Part shown: positions 42,373 through 50,801 of the stretch, one piece after another
Numbering within the stretch: position 1 is the stretch's first letter
Layout of the letters: every line of letters starts with the position of its first letter
Source of the DNA: Chitinophagaceae bacterium
Lineage (GTDB): Bacteria > Bacteroidota > Bacteroidia > Chitinophagales > Chitinophagaceae
Reading direction: 5' to 3'
Length of the DNA: 64,000 nucleotides
Assembly: GCA_947454155.1 (NCBI GenBank)
Contig: CANGIT010000003.1
Location: 143,766 to 207,765 of the forward strand
Made by a program: the position numbers and the translations under genes
The notes under the pieces: generated by a model
Told to the model about the DNA's origin: nothing
Databases searched by the model: none
The model's input: only the letters and a program-made list of their open reading frames with translations

Positions 42373-43566
42373 TCAAATGGCTTCATAAATGATGGCTGCT
42401 CCCTGACCAACACCCACACACATGGTGGCCAATCCCAGCTTGCTTTTTCTTCTTTTCATTTCATGAAGTAAGGTAGCCGAAATTCTTACGCCGCTGCAAC
42501 CCAACGGATGCCCCAACGCGATTGCACCTCCATTTACATTCACCCTTTCAAGATCGAGACCTAATTCATGGATGCAGGCAATGCTTTGAGAAGCAAAAGC
42601 TTCATTCAATTCAATAAGATCCAAAGAAGCAATTTCGATTCCGGCTCTTTTAATGGCTTTGGCTGTGGCGGGCACAGGGCCGATGCCCATCACTGCAGGC
42701 TCCACCCCTGCTACGGCCATAGAGCGAATGATGGCCATTGGTTTTAAAGCGAATTTTTTTACGGCTGCCTCATTGGCCAACAGCATGGCAGATGCGCCAT
42801 CATTGATTCCGCTGCTGTTTCCTGCTGTTACCGTGCCATCTTTGATAAATGCAGGCTTCAGTTTTGACAATTGATCCAGTGTTGACAACCGTGGATGTTC
42901 GTCGGTGTCGAATACAAAATTTTCCTTGCCCAATTGCACTTGTACAGGTACAATCTCATCTGTAAATCTTCCGGCCTGATGGGCTTTCGCATATTTCTGT
43001 TGGCTAAACATGGCAAATTCATCCTGTGCCATGCGACTGATGTTCCATTGTTTGGCCACATTCTCCGCTGTTTCTCCCATTGAATAAGGGAAGTACAATT
43101 CTGATAACTTCTTGTTGATGAATCTCCAGCCCATTGTTGTATCAAAAATCTGGGCGTTTCTGTCAAATGCAGAGGTAGCCTTGGGCATCACAAAAGGTGC
43201 ACGGCTCATGCTTTCAACGCCACAGGCAATCATCACTGATGCATCACCGCAGGCGATAGTCCTGGCACTATCCATAATGGCTTGCAGTCCGCTGGCGCAA
43301 AGGCGATTAACCGTATTGCCGGCCACTGTAGTAGGTAACCCGGCCAGCAAAGCGGCCATGCGAGCCACATTGCGGTTATCCTCTCCACTTTGATTGGCGG
43401 CTCCGGCAATGACATCTTCAATCACATTCACATCAAGATTGGAATTTCGGGCAAGTAACGCTTTGATGGTGTTGGCCAGCAGATCATCTGGTCTGATGCC
43501 AGACAAGGCGCCTCCATATTTACCAATTGCCGTTCTTACAGCATCAATTACATAAACTGTTTCCAT
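42373..43566 (-). CDS. Acetyl-CoA acetyltransferase (thiolase)
   Basis: The 397-residue enzyme has the active-site Cys in NRLCASGLQAI (about residue 90), GGAIALGHPLGCSG (His) and a second Cys in MCVGVGQG near the C-terminus. It either condenses or cleaves acyl-CoA; annotation between fadA-like and acetyl-CoA acetyltransferase types cannot be settled from sequence alone. Confidence 0.93.
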   Translation of the reverse strand: METVYVIDAVRTAIGKYGGALSGIRPDDLLANTIKALLARNSNLDVNVIEDVIAGAANQSGEDNRNVARMAALLAGLPTTVAGNTVNRLCASGLQAIMDSARTIACGDASVMIACGVESMSRAPFVMPKATSAFDRNAQIFDTTMGWRFINKKLSELYFPYSMGETAENVAKQWNISRMAQDEFAMFSQQKYAKAHQAGRFTDEIVPVQVQLGKENFVFDTDEHPRLSTLDQLSKLKPAFIKDGTVTAGNSSGINDGASAMLLANEAAVKKFALKPMAIIRSMAVAGVEPAVMGIGPVPATAKAIKRAGIEIASLDLIELNEAFASQSIACIHELGLDLERVNVNGGAIALGHPLGCSGVRISATLLHEMKRRKSKLGLATMCVGVGQGAAIIYEAI

Positions 43567-43659
43567 AAAAATGATTTGAATAAGTTTGGACAGTATACAA
43601 ATATAATCGCTTTCGTGGAGTTGATTGAAATGTTGACGCTTTAAACCTCATTGTATGAT

Positions 43660-43667
43660 TATCTTTG
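43660..43667 (+). promoter_or_regulatory. -7 box for rlmN
   Basis: TATCTTTG is followed by CCC and then ATG at 43672, so the RNA would start at or only a base or two before the start codon. The message may be leaderless. Confidence 0.5.
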
Positions 43668-43671
43668 CCCT

Positions 43672-44709
43672 ATGCTCAGTACTAAAAATATCAAAGAATT
43701 CAGCTTGCCCGAATTGAAAGCGTATTTTGAATCCATTGGCGATAAGAAATTCCGTGCCATGCAAACCTATGAATGGCTTTGGAAAAAAAATGCCAGGAGC
43801 TTCGACGACATGAGCAATCTTCCACTGGAACTCAGAAAAAAGCTGAATGAAGATTTCCCCCTTCAAAGCATCCAGATAGATGCTACACAATACAGCAATG
43901 ACGGCACGGTAAAATCCAGATTCAAAACACATGATGGCCATCTGATTGAAGGTGTGCTGATTCCAACCGAAAACAGAAACACGGCCTGTGTATCCTCTCA
44001 AATCGGCTGTAGTTTGACCTGTAAGTTTTGTGCTACCGGAAAAATGGAGCGCAAACGTAATCTCGGCTTTGATGAAATTTACGACCAAGTGGCCATCCTC
44101 AATGAACAAAGTGAAAAGATATACAACAAGAAACTGAGCAACATTGTATACATGGGTATGGGAGAACCTTTGCTGAATTATAAAAACGTGCTCAAATCGA
44201 TTGACCGTATCACCGCCTCCGACAGCATGAATATGAGTCCTAAAAGAATTACGGTTTCCACTGCGGGCGTTGCCAAAATGATCAAACAACTGGGCGAGGA
44301 TAAGGTAAGATTCAACCTTGCGTTGTCATTACATGCCCCTACCGACCATAAGCGCAATGAAATCATGCCCATCAATGAATCCAACTCCATCAATCACCTG
44401 ATCGAAGCGCTTAATTATTTCTACGACCATACCAAAAACGACATCACCCTTGAATACATACTTTTTAAAGATAAAAATGACAGCATTGAAGATGCCGACC
44501 ATCTTATCAAAATTTATAGAAAAATACCCACGCATCTTATCAATGTCATAGAATACAATCCAATTGCCGACGCACTTTACCAGAAACCCGATGAAGACGC
44601 GACGCAACGTTTCACAGACCATTTGGCCAAAAACAAAGTGAATGTAAGGGTAAGAAGAAGCCGCGGTAAAGATATTGATGCCGCTTGCGGTCAGCTGGCT
44701 AATAAATAA
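43672..44709 (+). CDS. rlmN: 23S rRNA/tRNA adenosine-C2 methyltransferase RlmN
   Basis: The 345-residue radical SAM enzyme has the CX3CX2C motif GCSLTCKFCATG (about 110-121), the GMGEPLLN motif and the C-terminal resolving Cys in DIDAACGQ. It methylates A2503 of 23S rRNA and A37 of some tRNAs. The ATG at 43672 was preferred to one seven codons upstream (43651), because the -7 box covers that longer part. Confidence 0.94.
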   Translation: MLSTKNIKEFSLPELKAYFESIGDKKFRAMQTYEWLWKKNARSFDDMSNLPLELRKKLNEDFPLQSIQIDATQYSNDGTVKSRFKTHDGHLIEGVLIPTENRNTACVSSQIGCSLTCKFCATGKMERKRNLGFDEIYDQVAILNEQSEKIYNKKLSNIVYMGMGEPLLNYKNVLKSIDRITASDSMNMSPKRITVSTAGVAKMIKQLGEDKVRFNLALSLHAPTDHKRNEIMPINESNSINHLIEALNYFYDHTKNDITLEYILFKDKNDSIEDADHLIKIYRKIPTHLINVIEYNPIADALYQKPDEDATQRFTDHLAKNKVNVRVRRSRGKDIDAACGQLANK

Positions 44710-44785
44710 AAGCTCCATACATTTTTTTGAAACAATTAAACCACACACTAATAGCAGTGTCTAGGGAAGCAAAATCATTTCATTT

Positions 44786-45427
44786 ATGAAAAAAATAATT
44801 TTTATCGCTCTCGTCATGTTGGCCTTGAGCACATCTTTCGCCCAGCCAAAATGCCAAAAAGGAACCAATAAGGACAACCATCAGGGCATGCACAAAAAAG
44901 ATAACAAACTGATGGGACAATTGAATTTGAGTACAGAACAAAAGAGCAAACTCAAAGAAATCAAAGAAGAATTCAGGAAAAAACAAGAGACCCTTGGCAC
45001 AGAGCAAAACATTACTGTCAAGGAATTCAATGACAGAGCAACTGCACTTCGCCGTGAAATGCGCGACAAAAGAGACCAAATCCTGACTGCCGAACAAAAG
45101 CAAAAGTTGGCCAATATTAAAGAAGAAATTGAGAAAAAGAAAGAAGAGAGGTTTAGCCATCATCTGGATAAAATGAAAACAAAGTTATCATTGACTGATG
45201 ATCAGGTGAGCCAAATCAAACAAAACAGAGACAAATTGAGAAATGACATTCTTAAGATTAAAAATGATTCCAAATTAAATGATCAACAAAAAAGAATGAA
45301 AATCAGAGCCTTGATACTTCAGCAAAAGGAAAGCAGAAGCAAGATGTTCACTTCAGATCAGCTTAAAAAAATTGAAGAGCGCAAAAAACAAAAACCACAA
45401 AAGCAGAAAGAAAAAAAGGTTAATTAA
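44786..45427 (+). CDS. Secreted Spy/CpxP-like coiled-coil protein
   Basis: The 213-residue protein has a signal peptide (LALSTSFAQ) and a Lys/Glu-rich helical body with four LTxxQ-like motifs (LNLSTEQ, ILTAEQ, LSLTDDQ and MFTSDQ). These are spaced as two pairs, the hallmark of the Spy/CpxP fold. Such proteins bind unfolded proteins or metals in the periplasm. No CpxA/R-type system is nearby. Confidence 0.72.
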   Translation: MKKIIFIALVMLALSTSFAQPKCQKGTNKDNHQGMHKKDNKLMGQLNLSTEQKSKLKEIKEEFRKKQETLGTEQNITVKEFNDRATALRREMRDKRDQILTAEQKQKLANIKEEIEKKKEERFSHHLDKMKTKLSLTDDQVSQIKQNRDKLRNDILKIKNDSKLNDQQKRMKIRALILQQKESRSKMFTSDQLKKIEERKKQKPQKQKEKKVN

Positions 45428-45448
45428 TTTCAGTTTCGATCATCATTG

Positions 45449-45479
45449 AAAAGCGGCCATTGTACAAATGCCGCTTTTT
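45449..45479 (+). terminator. Intrinsic terminator after the Spy-like gene
   Basis: Arms AAAAGCGGC and GCCGCTTTT (9 bp) with a 12-base loop end in T5. It lies 22 bases after the stop codon. Confidence 0.9.
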
Positions 45480-45515
45480 CATTTACCACAACCAGCAATT
45501 CGGTTAATTAATCGC

Positions 45516-45523
45516 TATATTTG
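45516..45523 (+). promoter_or_regulatory. -7 box for the pseudouridine synthase pair
   Basis: TATATTTG matches TAnnTTTG; the ATG follows at 45560. No TTG at the expected -33 distance was found. Confidence 0.5.
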
Positions 45524-45559
45524 AGTTTCACTACTGTTGCAAAACAGCAAATTATTAAT

Positions 45560-46555
45560 ATGAAGCCAACTTCTCCTTTCAAAAAGTTTTCCAATCCAAA
45601 GAAAAACAGTGTCATAAAAGAAGAATTCCGTCAGGAAAAGAAAAAATTTAAAAAAGAACGCGCTGCTTATTTCGACAAGGTTAAAGAAGAAAAATACCAG
45701 GCCAGAATGGCACGCAAAAGAGGTGAGGCTGCCCCGGTAAAAGAAAAGCCCCAAACCGCTCAATCCAACAAAAAAAACAGTCCTGCAAAATCGGAGAAAA
45801 GCAAAAGCAATCAGCCGATAGCTGTGATGCCTTTGAATAAATACCTGGCACATTGCGGCATCAGCTCCAGAAGAGATGCGGTAAGTTTTATCACCGAAGG
45901 AAAAGTAAAAGTCAATGGCGTGGTAGCCACCGAACCAGGTTATAAAGTACAGCCCGTCGACGAAGTCACTTACAATAACAAGAAAATCTACGTTACAAAA
46001 AACCTGCAATACATTTTGCTCAACAAGCCTAAGGATTACATCACCACAACTGATGATCCTCAAGGCAGAAAAACAGTTTTGCAATTGATTCAATCGGCCA
46101 CCACTGAAAGAGTTTATCCCATCGGCAGATTGGATCGCAATACATCGGGCGTGCTCTTGTTGACCAATGATGGCGATTTAACACAAAAGCTTTCACATCC
46201 GAGTTTTGAAGTTCGCAAGGTATATGAAGCCAAACTCGACAAGGAACTTACAAAAGGTGATTTCGAAAAAATATTGAAAGGGATCACATTGGAAGATGGC
46301 CCTGTTTATGTAGACAGTTTAGCTTATGCCGATTCCAGAGACAAATCAATAATCGGTCTTGAAATACATAGTGGACGCAACCGTATCGTTCGTAGAATTT
46401 TTGAACATCTGGGTTATGATGTAAAAGGCCTCGACCGGGTGATGTATGCCGGATTGACTAAAAAAAATGTAGAACGGGGCAAATGGCGTCATTTGAATGA
46501 AAAAGAAATTCGCCTGTTGAAATATCTCAATGCCTCTTTTCAAAAAAAGAAATAA
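45560..46555 (+). CDS. RsuA/RluB-type pseudouridine synthase with S4 domain
   Basis: The 331-residue protein has a Lys-rich low-complexity N-terminal part (about 1-90), an S4 RNA-binding domain (about 95-140, LNKYLAHCGISSRRDA) and the synthase core with catalytic Asp in GRLDRNTSGVLLLTNDG. It is probably an rRNA pseudouridine synthase of the RluB/RluF kind. The N-terminal extension is absent in E. coli homologues. Confidence 0.88.
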   Translation: MKPTSPFKKFSNPKKNSVIKEEFRQEKKKFKKERAAYFDKVKEEKYQARMARKRGEAAPVKEKPQTAQSNKKNSPAKSEKSKSNQPIAVMPLNKYLAHCGISSRRDAVSFITEGKVKVNGVVATEPGYKVQPVDEVTYNNKKIYVTKNLQYILLNKPKDYITTTDDPQGRKTVLQLIQSATTERVYPIGRLDRNTSGVLLLTNDGDLTQKLSHPSFEVRKVYEAKLDKELTKGDFEKILKGITLEDGPVYVDSLAYADSRDKSIIGLEIHSGRNRIVRRIFEHLGYDVKGLDRVMYAGLTKKNVERGKWRHLNEKEIRLLKYLNASFQKKK

Positions 46556-46557
46556 CT

Positions 46558-47268
46558 GTGGCCAAACCTATTTTTCAAATCCTGTTTGAGAATGATTCGT
46601 TTGTTGCGGTGAACAAACCTTCAGGACTATTATCTATTCCCAACCGTGCTCAATCGGAAATTTCCCTAAAGGACCTCTTGGTTCAAAAATATGGCCAGAT
46701 TTACACGGTACATCGATTGGACAAAGACACGAGTGGACTCATCCTTTTTGCCAAAACGGAAGCTACACACCGTTTTCTATCTCAATTATTTGAAGAGAGA
46801 AAAGTAGATAAATATTATTTAGGTATTGTAATTGGAATGCCCAGCCCACTTGAAGGACTGATTGATGCACCCATCATGGAACACCCGATAATCAAAGGCA
46901 CCATGATGATTCATCGGAATGGGAAACCATCGCAAACCGGCTACGAAACTTTGGAAGCCAACCGATTTTTCTCTATGGTTTCTTTTCAGCTGCATACCGG
47001 AAGAACTCATCAAATAAGGCTTCACGCCAAAAACATCGGACACCCACTAGCCTGCGACCCTCTCTATGGCGATGGAAAACCAGTATTGGTATCTTCCTTC
47101 AAAAAGAATTATAAACTCAGTAAACACGAACTCGAAGAGAGACCAATGATCAGCAGGTTGGCTCTTCATTCCTATCGCTTGGTGTTTACAGATGAACAAG
47201 GCAAGAAAATGGAACTAATGGCTCCTCACCCCAAAGAATTTTCTGCGTTGATGAAGCAACTGAAATAA
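46558..47268 (+). CDS. RluA family pseudouridine synthase
   Basis: The 236-residue protein starts at GTG, 2 bases after the previous stop. The catalytic motif is VHRLDKDTSGLILFAKT (about 48-64), followed by LHTGRTHQIRLHAKNIGHPLACDPLYG. It has no S4 domain. It modifies uridine in rRNA or tRNA and is co-transcribed with the RsuA-type synthase before it. Confidence 0.9.
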   Translation: MAKPIFQILFENDSFVAVNKPSGLLSIPNRAQSEISLKDLLVQKYGQIYTVHRLDKDTSGLILFAKTEATHRFLSQLFEERKVDKYYLGIVIGMPSPLEGLIDAPIMEHPIIKGTMMIHRNGKPSQTGYETLEANRFFSMVSFQLHTGRTHQIRLHAKNIGHPLACDPLYGDGKPVLVSSFKKNYKLSKHELEERPMISRLALHSYRLVFTDEQGKKMELMAPHPKEFSALMKQLK

Positions 47269-47309
47269 ACCAAGTTCTTCTTATTTTATAGCATTAATGA
47301 TTTAAGCTG

Positions 47310-48083
47310 ATGAATCAATTTGTAACCGGTATTTTGTTAATATTTGCAGGATTATTAGGTAGTTTCTTGAATGCCATGGTGAGCAGCGGCTCAGCCGTTA
47401 CCCTGCCATTACTGATTTTTTTAGGCATCCCTCCATCTGTTGCCAATGCCACCAACAGGATTCCGGTTGCGGTAGGCTTTTTTTCTTCTACCCTTCATTT
47501 TCACAGAGTCGGATTGATAGACTGGAAAAAAACAGTTACTCTAGTCATTCCTATTTGTATCGGAACCATTGGAGGTGTGTTGCTAGTGGAACAGCTCTCG
47601 GACAATGCGATAAAATATCTTTTGATGGCGGCCCTGTTGTTTTCTTTAACACTGGCCTTAACCAAATTTAAAAAAGTAACCTTCCATCAACCTTCCGGCA
47701 TTATTGCCATCAGCAGGTCAACTTATTTGATTTTCTTAATCATAGGCGTTTGGGGAGGCTTGATTGTATTGGATACTGCGACTTTTATTTTGTTGGCTCT
47801 AACATTAAACATGGGTATGGATCTGATTAAAGCCAATGCCATGAAATCGGCGCTTTGCCTGATTTTCGTTTTGGTATCCTTGTTGTTTTTTGATGCAGGC
47901 GGAATGATAAATTGGAAAGCAGGCCTTATGGTATCCGTAGGCAGCTATGTAGGCGGATATATTGGCAGTAAATTGGCGATTGCTGAAAAATCGAGAATCT
48001 GGCTGTTTCGGCTATTGATTACCGTGATCTTCATCGAGATCATTTCAATGATTTACAAAATCATCACCCATAAGACGATGTAA
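47310..48083 (+). CDS. TauE/SafE family sulfite exporter-like membrane protein
   Basis: The 257-residue protein has eight helices and the N-terminal GLLGSFLNAMVSSGSAVTLPLLIFLGIPPSVANATNR motif of the TauE/SafE family, repeated in weaker form around residue 150 (WGGLIVLDTATFIL). It transports small anions such as sulfite or organosulfonate derivatives. Its stop is only 4 bases from that of convergent rimM. Confidence 0.85.
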   Translation: MNQFVTGILLIFAGLLGSFLNAMVSSGSAVTLPLLIFLGIPPSVANATNRIPVAVGFFSSTLHFHRVGLIDWKKTVTLVIPICIGTIGGVLLVEQLSDNAIKYLLMAALLFSLTLALTKFKKVTFHQPSGIIAISRSTYLIFLIIGVWGGLIVLDTATFILLALTLNMGMDLIKANAMKSALCLIFVLVSLLFFDAGGMINWKAGLMVSVGSYVGGYIGSKLAIAEKSRIWLFRLLITVIFIEIISMIYKIITHKTM

Positions 48084-48087
48084 TCAA

Positions 48088-48603
48088 TCACAAATAGATT
48101 TCCAGTAAGCCTTCGGGCAGGTCCACAAACACTTTTCTGTGTTTCTTATCCACTTTATTGAGCGTATCCTCATGTAAAGGAATGAGCGCTTCTTTCCCTT
48201 TATACATGATGGCACATAATACCTGATGTGGTTGCTCGATAATTTCGATGATTTCGCCAAGATCAGTTTCGCCATCAATGACATGATATCCCAACAAAGA
48301 AATGGGGGCTGATTGTCCGGCGTATTTTTTAAAATCTTCGGCTTCGAGCCACACTTCTCTTGAAGAAAATCTTTTAGCGGATTCACGGCTATCAGTTTTT
48401 TCAAATTTCAAAAGCGTTTCTGTATCTGATTTGATTTTGGTGGTCTCAATAAAATATGGGATGAAATTATCTTTTTGCTCTTCAATGAAAATGCATTCCA
48501 GTCCTTTAAGCGAAGTTTTCTTTCCGAGACTGTGCTGTAGCACCAATTCACCGCCGAGTCCATGTACAGCCACCAGTTTGCCTATTTTGAAGTATTGCGA
48601 CAT
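48088..48603 (-). CDS. rimM: Ribosome maturation factor RimM
   Basis: The 171-residue protein has an N-terminal beta-barrel (FKIGKLVAVHGLGGELVLQHS) and a C-terminal PRC-barrel (LLGYHVID and LIPLHEDTLNKVD). It binds S19 and helps assemble the 30S head. It follows rpsP in the same direction, but with an intrinsic terminator between them. Confidence 0.9.
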   Translation of the reverse strand: MSQYFKIGKLVAVHGLGGELVLQHSLGKKTSLKGLECIFIEEQKDNFIPYFIETTKIKSDTETLLKFEKTDSRESAKRFSSREVWLEAEDFKKYAGQSAPISLLGYHVIDGETDLGEIIEIIEQPHQVLCAIMYKGKEALIPLHEDTLNKVDKKHRKVFVDLPEGLLEIYL

Positions 48604-48659
48604 GGCTGCAAGTTAAAACAGAATGATAAGGAGATTACAAATTGAAAGATAAAAAGTAA

Positions 48660-48691
48660 TAAAAAAAGTCCCGCTGTAAATAAGCGGGACT
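48660..48691 (-). terminator. Terminator between rpsP and rimM
   Basis: On the minus strand, arms AGTCCCGCT and AGCGGGACT (9 bp) with a 7-base loop are followed by at least seven T. It lies 27 bases after the rpsP stop and 57 before the rimM ATG, so it should lower rimM transcription relative to rpsP. Confidence 0.88.
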
Positions 48692-48717
48692 AGAAAGCTT
48701 TTTCGGCCAGAGATAGG

Positions 48718-49200
48718 TTATTCTTCTGTCTTAGGTTCTTCCTGAGCAGCATCTGCCTCAGGAGCCGGAGCAGCTTCTGCCTGTACTTCAACTTTTCTTA
48801 CTACCGGAGCTTGACTGCGGTCGGTGCGTGCTTTTTTGTGGGCACTTTGACGTTTGGAAACCTGAGCATCATGTTCGGTGCTCCACTTGGTGAATTTCTC
48901 CATTGCAGTGGCTTCATCAAACAGTCCCAGACCTACTCCGCGAAGTAAGTGTTTCAGATACAGTACGCCTTTGAAAGAAAGGATACGGCGAACAGTGTCG
49001 GTGGGTTGAGCACCTTTTTGCAGCCAGTCCAATGCTTTCTGACGGTCAACCTGAATGGTTGCAGGAACAGTCAGCGGATTGTATGTACCTAATTTTTGAA
49101 TGAATTTACCGTCGCGAGGACTACGCGCATCGGCAACAACAATGAAATAGAATGGTCTCTTCTTTGAGCCATGTCTTTGCAATCTCATTTTAACAGCCAT
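48718..49200 (-). CDS. rpsP: 30S ribosomal protein bS16
   Basis: The 160-residue protein has the bS16 core at its N-terminus ([40 protein letters not shown]). The rest (about 90-160) is an Ala/Glu/Pro-rich acidic extension not seen in E. coli (82 residues) but common in Bacteroidota. It has its own promoter at 49263-49294. Confidence 0.95.
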   Translation of the reverse strand: MAVKMRLQRHGSKKRPFYFIVVADARSPRDGKFIQKLGTYNPLTVPATIQVDRQKALDWLQKGAQPTDTVRRILSFKGVLYLKHLLRGVGLGLFDEATAMEKFTKWSTEHDAQVSKRQSAHKKARTDRSQAPVVRKVEVQAEAAPAPEADAAQEEPKTEE

Positions 49201-49262
49201 AAAAAATAGAAATTTCTTTGGTTGTGAACAAATAGGGTTTATCCCTTTTTTACAAGGGGGAG

Positions 49263-49294
49263 CGAAGATAGAGAAAATTTAGGGAAATGCCCAA
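49263..49294 (-). promoter_or_regulatory. Promoter of rpsP
   Basis: Read on the minus strand it is TTG (49292-49294), 21 bases, then TATCTTCG (49263-49270), followed by CTCCCCC. It is close to TAnnTTTG with one change. The downstream CCCCC also follows the rpsF box. Confidence 0.55.
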
Positions 49295-49438
49295 ATAAAT
49301 GTTTGGCAGAAAAGATCTGTTCAAGATGTTCAATGAAGTAAGCTATTCAAAAGATTTATTAAACTGGACTGCAGACTCAGCGGGGCCACAAACCATCAAA
49401 CTCCCAAATCATCAAATTATAAATCAACAACCTTCAAA

Positions 49439-50773
49439 TCATCCTCTTCCCATCATCTTACCCATTCCCGGCATTCTGCCCATAGGCATCTTGTTCATCA
49501 TTTTCATCATGTCTTTCATTTGTTCGAACTGTTTGAGAAACTGATTGAGTTCAGCCAGTTCTTTGCCGCTTCCTTTGGCGATGCGTTGTTTGCGGCTTGG
49601 GTTGATGATATCGGGATTACGTCTTTCTTCCAACGTCATGGAATTGATCATGGCTTCGATGCCCTTGAAAGCATCATCGTTGATGTCCAGGTCTTTAATT
49701 TGTTTGCCTACACCGGGAATCATGCCCAGCAAATCTTTCAGGTTACCCATTTTCTTGATTTGCTGTAATTGTGTTTTGAAGTCTTCAAAATCAAATTGAT
49801 TTTTTCTGATCTTCTTTTCCAGCTTGGCGGCTTCTTCGGCATCGAATTGTTCCTGGGCTTTTTCCACCAAACTCACAATATCTCCCATTCCCAAAATCCG
49901 CTGCGCCATTCTGTCGGGGTAGAACACATCGAGCGTGTCCATTTTTTCGCCGCTGCTGCTGAATTTGATGGGCTTGTTGACGGTATACTTAATGGACAAA
50001 GCGGCACCACCTCTGGTATCGCCATCCAGTTTTGTAAGCACTACTCCCGAGAAATCGAGTCTTTCATTGAACGCTGCCGCTGTATTCACGGCATCCTGAC
50101 CCGTCATGCTGTCCACTACAAATAATATCTCTGTGGGTTGAACCGCAGCTTTCACATCCGCCACTTCTTGCATCATCACTTCATCAACGGCCAAACGACC
50201 GGCAGTATCGATGATGACCACGTTTTTGTTTTTAGCTTTCGCTTCCTTGATGGCATTTAAAGCGATGTTGACAGGATTCTTGTTTTCTCTTTCACAGTAA
50301 ACATCCACACCAATCTGGCCGCCCAGCACTTCCAATTGGTCTATCGCAGCAGGGCGATAAACGTCACCGGCCACGAGCAAAGGAGATTTTCCTTTTTTAG
50401 TTTTCAGATAATTGGCCAGTTTTCCGCTGAAAGTGGTTTTACCACTCCCCTGCAAGCCGGCAATCAGAATCACCGCCGGACTTCCCGAAATATTGAAGTC
50501 GCTTTCCGTGCCCCCCATCAAATCCGTCAACTCATCTTGTACAATCTTAACCATCTGCTGACCAGGATTGACCGCCATCAGCACTTTGGTGCCCAGGGCT
50601 TTGTCTTTCACCTTGTCTGTAAATTCTTTGGCGATTTTGTAGTTCACATCCGCATCCACAAGCGCACGGCGAATGTCTTTGACGGTATTGGCAATATTGA
50701 GGTCGGTTATGCGGCCTTGTCCTTTGATATTCTTAAACGCACTTTCCAGTTTCTCACTTAAACTCTGAAACAT
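49439..50773 (-). CDS. ffh: Signal recognition particle protein Ffh
   Basis: The 444-residue GTPase has an N domain (1-85), a G domain with GLQGSGKTTFSGKLANYL, DTAGRLAVD and TKLDGDTRGGAALS, and a Met-rich M domain ending in MKMMNKMPMGRMPGMGKMMGRG-like residues. It delivers ribosome-nascent chains to the membrane with FtsY. It is 28 bases downstream of sucA, possibly co-transcribed. Confidence 0.96.
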   Translation of the reverse strand: MFQSLSEKLESAFKNIKGQGRITDLNIANTVKDIRRALVDADVNYKIAKEFTDKVKDKALGTKVLMAVNPGQQMVKIVQDELTDLMGGTESDFNISGSPAVILIAGLQGSGKTTFSGKLANYLKTKKGKSPLLVAGDVYRPAAIDQLEVLGGQIGVDVYCERENKNPVNIALNAIKEAKAKNKNVVIIDTAGRLAVDEVMMQEVADVKAAVQPTEILFVVDSMTGQDAVNTAAAFNERLDFSGVVLTKLDGDTRGGAALSIKYTVNKPIKFSSSGEKMDTLDVFYPDRMAQRILGMGDIVSLVEKAQEQFDAEEAAKLEKKIRKNQFDFEDFKTQLQQIKKMGNLKDLLGMIPGVGKQIKDLDINDDAFKGIEAMINSMTLEERRNPDIINPSRKQRIAKGSGKELAELNQFLKQFEQMKDMMKMMNKMPMGRMPGMGKMMGRG

Positions 50774-50801
50774 ATGATCGACTTTTTAAACGAATGATGA
50801 A

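Noticed and set aside
43648..44289. Minus-strand 213-residue frame opposite rlmN
   Set aside because: It mirrors the well-conserved rlmN gene and has no family features.
49299..49544. Plus-strand 81-residue frame between rpsP and ffh
   Set aside because: It overlaps the end of ffh and the rpsP promoter and has low-complexity Ile/Pro/Asn content.
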